Below, one piece after another: positions 61,073-64,000 of a DNA stretch of 64,000 bases. The stretch comes from Tunturiibacter gelidiferens (GTDB lineage: Bacteria; Acidobacteriota; Terriglobia; Terriglobales; Acidobacteriaceae): the NCBI RefSeq assembly GCF_013410115.1, contig NZ_JACCCV010000002.1:1984001-2048000 (forward strand). Direction: 5' to 3'. The position numbers and the translations under genes were made by a program. Each line of letters starts with the position of its first letter. Positions within the stretch are counted from its first letter, which is position 1. The notes beneath the pieces are model-generated. The model did no database searches and was not told the DNA's origin. It saw only the letters and a list, made by a program, of their open reading frames with translations.

Positions 61073-61811
61073 GGGAGACCAGCTTTCTTGGCAGCAGCAG
61101 GATGATGGCCGCTACAACGATCATACCGAGAGCGATCCACTGAATGGGGTCGAGGAGGATGTAGGGGGAGGTGGTGGTGTACGGGTAGGGCTGGCGGAAG
61201 AAGGTGAGGAGAAACTGGAGCGTGCCTGCGGCGGCGAGGGCCAGAGAGACAGCGTCTCCGGGCTGACGGCGGTTTTTTAGCTGCTTTAGGAGGATCAGCG
61301 TGAGGGTTGCTGCGGCGATGGCGGCGTAGAGCGCGACGGGGTGGAGGCGGGTGTGGCTCGGCGGGATGCGGATGCCCCAGGGGAGGGTGGTGGGGAGGCC
61401 GGCGTCGCTGCCTTCGGCGAAGTGTCCGAGGGCGAGGAAGGCCCAGACGAGCGAGGCGCAGGGACTCCAGGCGTCGAGGGTGTCGAGGAGCGGGAGGTGG
61501 CGGATGCGGAGATAGATCAGCGCGGCGAGAAGCGTGAGGAGGATTCCGGTGGAGGTGAGGGAGGGTACTGTGAGTAAAAGGATGGGGTAGGCGAAGAAGT
61601 TGTGGAGATTGGTGGCGATGAGAAGGATGCGGGAGAGAGCAAAGGCGCAGAGAAGAGTGAAGAGGCCGGCGTTCCAGAGCTTGTCGGGGTCGAGGCCGAC
61701 GATTGCGGCGGTGCGGAGACTGAGTGTGAGGGCGGCCATAAGGCCAAGGGCGGCGAGAACTCCAAAGGTGGGAAGGAGGAGGTGGCCGGAGTGGAGAAGG
61801 TAGGGGTGCAC
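61062..61811 (-). CDS. Divergent prolipoprotein diacylglyceryl transferase-like protein
   Basis: Polytopic membrane protein of 249 residues with a GTG start. The Lgt-like features are the mid-chain GHFAEGSDAGLPTTLPWGIR and the later RLHPVALYAA, followed by FLLTFFRQPYP; the equivalent of the usual GRxxNF signature is weak. Lgt transfers diacylglycerol to the lipobox Cys. Lipoproteins exist in this window (cytochrome c at 20586). It overlaps the RluA-family gene. A more distant membrane-protein role remains possible. Confidence 0.75.
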   Translation of the reverse strand: MHPYLLHSGHLLLPTFGVLAALGLMAALTLSLRTAAIVGLDPDKLWNAGLFTLLCAFALSRILLIATNLHNFFAYPILLLTVPSLTSTGILLTLLAALIYLRIRHLPLLDTLDAWSPCASLVWAFLALGHFAEGSDAGLPTTLPWGIRIPPSHTRLHPVALYAAIAAATLTLILLKQLKNRRQPGDAVSLALAAAGTLQFLLTFFRQPYPYTTTSPYILLDPIQWIALGMIVVAAIILLLPRKLVSHAV

Positions 61812-61881
61812 GTTCTGAGGCGGATTCGAAGGTCTGGTTCAAGGGGTGGTGCGAATACGGAATTAAAAGAGCAAGCAACAG

Positions 61882-61930
61882 CAACCGCAGATCCCTACGG
61901 GATGACAAACAAAAGAACAGGCAACAGCAA
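61882..61930 (+). repeat. Short interspersed repeat, copy B
   Basis: Matches copy A (54112-54162) in CAACCGCAGATCCC, the central hairpin (ATCCC-TAC-GGGAT) and GATGACAAACAAAAGAACAG, with one base-pair difference in the loop region. It lies 70 bp upstream of the lgt-like start codon. A partial third match, GCAACCGCAGATCG, occurs at about 61953-61966. Confidence 0.7.
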
Positions 61931-61966
61931 CGGCAATGACGACTGCCTTGCAACCGCAGATCGTGG

Positions 61967-62404
61967 CTTCATTTTAAATGCGGATTGGTTGGACAGATCT
62001 GAAGAAAAGAAGACCGACCCACTGGGCCGTACGTCGAAGCGCTGGTGAACCCGTCCTAAGACGGCGGGACCTTGCCGTGGCTCTTTAGGCGTTCCTGACT
62101 GGAGGACTGCACACCGAACCATGTCTACGAGCCAGGCCCCTGTTCAATGAATGTTGGTTCAACCAGCGTTGTTCGCGTACCTGCTTTGCAGGCCGGAGTT
62201 CTTAACTTGGATGCTAACGGTAGGGCCGGAGAATGGCAAGTCGGCCACGCCGGGAGCGGTGCATCTCGACGAGGGCGTGGAATTTATCATGAGGATGGCC
62301 AAGCCCGCTATCAGCGGGGGTCAACTTGTCCTAATGGATTCGATTGGTCGGTTCGGGATCCCAGGGTTGCGTTTGTCAATGTCTTCGCGTGACTCAGGGA
62401 TGCG
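61967..62404. other. Gene-free stretch upstream of the lgt-like gene
   Basis: About 440 bp with only short open frames of unconvincing composition. No tRNA, terminator or mobile-element end stands out. It holds the intergenic region between the methyltransferase 3' end and the repeat copy B. Confidence 0.45.
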
Positions 62405-63073
62405 CTAAATCCTGGTCAGCACAAAAATTTGCCGGTATGAGGGATTTCCGTCCCTATTCCTGAGTAATTTTTCAGTAAGGCCGGGTAAAGACCTAGAAAT
62501 TCGCCCTGTGACACGAACAAATAGCCGGTTCATCTCTCGCTTCATCATCCATTTGTGAAAGCCAAGGCTCTCATTGCTGAATTGTTCAACCTTCCATCCG
62601 TGCAGATTGCCGAACAGGCTTGGTTCGGGGAAATCGGCTTCCATATGCTCCTCGAGCCACTCCGGAACTTTGAGATTGTTGTCCAGGTACTCCTGGCGCA
62701 GGGCTCTGTCGGAGTCGTGGGCCTCTTTTCCGCAAGGGAATCCAAAGATCACGAGTTTGTCGGCCACCCGGAGTGCTTCGCTGATCACCTTCATTCGGAC
62801 AGGCGGAGGTATGTGCTCCAAAACATCCGAGGCGAGCACAATATCAAAGGATCTATCACCGAGAGGTAATTCAGCAGCTGATGCTGCCAGCTGAGTCATT
62901 GGCCACTGTTCTTTATCTGCGAAAGCGAGGTCACACCCGGTAAACGGGACTTTACGAAACGTTCCAATACCAAATGGCCCGGATCCGATTTCCAGCAGCG
63001 TTCCACTTTCAAGAAGACCATGTTTCTTGATGGTGCGAAGGATAGGGAAATAACGTGCAGCCCAATTTAACAG
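62405..63073 (-). CDS. SAM-dependent methyltransferase, start unclear
   Basis: Class I methyltransferase: motif I LLEIGSGPFG, LPLGDRSFDIVLASDVLEHI (motif IV, near 62800-62850) and a C-terminal DGNPSYRQIFVLTR. The ATG at 62899 used by a simple caller starts after motif I and cannot be right. The open frame continues upstream to a stop at 63092-63094 with no ATG, GTG or TTG; its best start is the CTG at 63073 (GGAGG 4 nt upstream), giving LNWAARYFPILRTIKKHG. A different frame just above reads VITLRDPWRLSVK, which would join neatly if one base were missing, so a frameshift is the alternative. Confidence 0.65.
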   Translation of the reverse strand: MLNWAARYFPILRTIKKHGLLESGTLLEIGSGPFGIGTFRKVPFTGCDLAFADKEQWPMTQLAASAAELPLGDRSFDIVLASDVLEHIPPPVRMKVISEALRVADKLVIFGFPCGKEAHDSDRALRQEYLDNNLKVPEWLEEHMEADFPEPSLFGNLHGWKVEQFSNESLGFHKWMMKREMNRLFVRVTGRISRSLPGLTEKLLRNRDGNPSYRQIFVLTRI

Positions 63074-63149
63074 AAAGCCTCCAAGGGTCCCTTAAGGTTA
63101 TCACCTGCTCTATCCAGCTTTATAGGGAACTCGAGTACCCGCGGTACGA

Positions 63150-63536
63150 TCAGCCGACTTTGCGGTCTTCGAGGAGTTCGTCGAGGAGGTGGGACAGGTC
63201 GCCGGCGCGGGAGCGAAGGGACTGCTGGGAGTTCTGCAGGCTGCCGGCGAGGTTGTCGCTGCGGTCGCGGGCGCAGCAGAGCTCGTCGGCGATGTTGAGG
63301 GCGGCGAGGACGGCTACGCGGAGCGAGTCGACGGTATTGCCGTGGGAGGCTACGGCGCGCATCTTGGCGTCGACGACGGCGGCGAGTCGCTCGATGTAAG
63401 CGGGGTCGGTGCCGCGGAGATGGTAGATCTGATCGTAGATTTCGACGGCGATGGACTGGCTCTGCGTGGGCTCGGCGGCGGGCTGTTGAGTGGCCTGGGG
63501 GGCTTCGCGAGCCTGCGCTTCTAGAGTCTGGTTCAT
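63150..63536 (-). CDS. zapA: Cell division protein ZapA
   Basis: FtsZ-ring-associated protein of 128 residues. A Gln/Ala-rich N-terminal tail precedes the ZapA core (VEIYDQIYHLRGTDPAYIERLAAVVDAK), and a coiled coil with NIADELCCARDRSDNLAG follows. AGGAG lies 5 nt before the ATG. It lies 21 bp after the coiled-coil gene, so the two form an operon. Confidence 0.92.
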   Translation of the reverse strand: MNQTLEAQAREAPQATQQPAAEPTQSQSIAVEIYDQIYHLRGTDPAYIERLAAVVDAKMRAVASHGNTVDSLRVAVLAALNIADELCCARDRSDNLAGSLQNSQQSLRSRAGDLSHLLDELLEDRKVG

Positions 63537-63557
63537 CGGGTCTCCTTGCGGTGAGGT

Positions 63558-63827
63558 TTAGAGGAGTTCGTCCATCTGCTGGAGCATCTTTTCGACGCGC
63601 TGGCGGACGGCTTCACGCTCTTTGGTGAGTGTGGTGAGCTCGGATTCGACCATGGTGGAGAGGCTTTGCTGCTCGGCTAGCTGAGCGCGGAGGGTGGCGA
63701 CTTCGGCTTCGGCGGCGGCGCGGGCTTCGCGTTCGCGTTTGACGACTTCGACGGCGCGGAGGACTTTTTGTTCGAGGGCCTGGAATTCATCGATGCTGAT
63801 GTTGGAGCTAATGGTGGAGGTGCTCAT
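63558..63827 (-). CDS. Small coiled-coil protein, probable cell-division partner
   Basis: 89 residues, a single predicted coiled coil from about residue 10 to the end (FQALEQKVLRAVEVVKRERE and later LTTLTKEREAVRQRVEKM). The length and position directly before zapA resemble ZapB-type or DUF904-like coiled-coil proteins. Function inferred from position. Confidence 0.75.
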   Translation of the reverse strand: MSTSTISSNISIDEFQALEQKVLRAVEVVKREREARAAAEAEVATLRAQLAEQQSLSTMVESELTTLTKEREAVRQRVEKMLQQMDELL

Positions 63828-63837
63828 ATTCTTTTCA

Positions 63838-64000
63838 GTATAGACGGCGGAGGGGTGGAATTTTGCTGGGGAAAACGGGGTGGAATCTATTTGGGTGCGT
63901 GTTTTTTGCGGATTAATTTGTGATTGAGGTGGAGTGGCTGTTTTTCCCGGGGGGTTTTGCGCTTTTGGGTGGTTTTGGTGTGGTGAAGTTGTGGTGTGAG
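63838..64000 (+). repeat. G/T-rich terminal tract
   Basis: Low-complexity, T- and G-rich DNA at the window edge containing TTTTGCTGGGGA (63862-63873), which is shared with the minus strand of 21486-21600, and repeated GGTGTGGTGAAG and GTGGTGTG phrases. It has no coding signal I trust. It may continue past the window. Confidence 0.4.

Overview
The window looks like a chromosomal segment of an Acidobacteriota (Terriglobia/Acidobacteriaceae-type) bacterium. This is inferred from content, not from a database match: two secreted von Willebrand-A proteins of the kind abundant in that phylum, a roughly 1,090-residue TonB-dependent receptor with an N-terminal carboxypeptidase-regulatory-like domain beside a secreted GH3 glycosidase, and GC-rich DNA with several non-ATG starts. 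No rRNA gene, intact tRNA, CRISPR array, transposase or phage gene was recognised.

Layout. 1-4.5 kb: a palindromic repeat, a DprE1/DprE2-like oxidoreductase pair, rplT and rpmI (separated by a terminator, infC absent), a GNAT acetyltransferase and a small His/Gly-rich secreted protein. 4.6-10.6 kb: gyrB, an MMPL/RND transporter and a small exported protein. 10.6-19 kb: a divergent lipid-modifying locus. A fatty acyl-AMP ligase/ACP/thioester-reductase fusion faces a membrane desaturase, a cytochrome P450, CopC and CopD. 19-24 kb: a ThrE-type exporter, a lipoprotein cytochrome c with a decayed cupredoxin gene directly upstream, and a kynureninase/tryptophan 2,3-dioxygenase pair. 24-35 kb: a large secreted protein of unknown function coupled to a VWA protein, a GH3 glycosidase and a TonB receptor. 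35.7-42.2 kb: a sulfate-assimilation run (cysD, cysN, cysH, a TauE-like transporter), then a lone OppF-type ATPase, a second TauE-like transporter and a DUF971 protein. 42-49.3 kb: a LOG-family protein, a small exported protein, a PcrA/UvrD helicase, a tiny basic protein, an amino acid permease with an apparent CTG start and adenosine deaminase. 49.7-57 kb: a sulfatase, an alpha/beta hydrolase with a 35-residue polyglutamine tract and a ligase/ACP/acyltransferase fusion. 57-64 kb: small secreted proteins, a second VWA protein, an RluA-family pseudouridine synthase, an Lgt-like protein, an N-terminally problematic methyltransferase, ZapA and a coiled-coil partner.

The best candidate for an undescribed system is the divergent locus at 10.6-19 kb. 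Its parts would allow a fatty acid to be activated, tethered to a carrier protein, desaturated, hydroxylated and released by reduction as an aldehyde or alcohol. The adjacent CopC/CopD pair, cytochrome c and cupredoxin remnant suggest a copper or redox context. Also worth attention are a palindromic interspersed repeat (two copies), a GTGGTG-phased tract with a related tract at the window end, CTAG-centred palindromes near the GH3 and TonB genes, and several starts that a standard gene caller would misplace.
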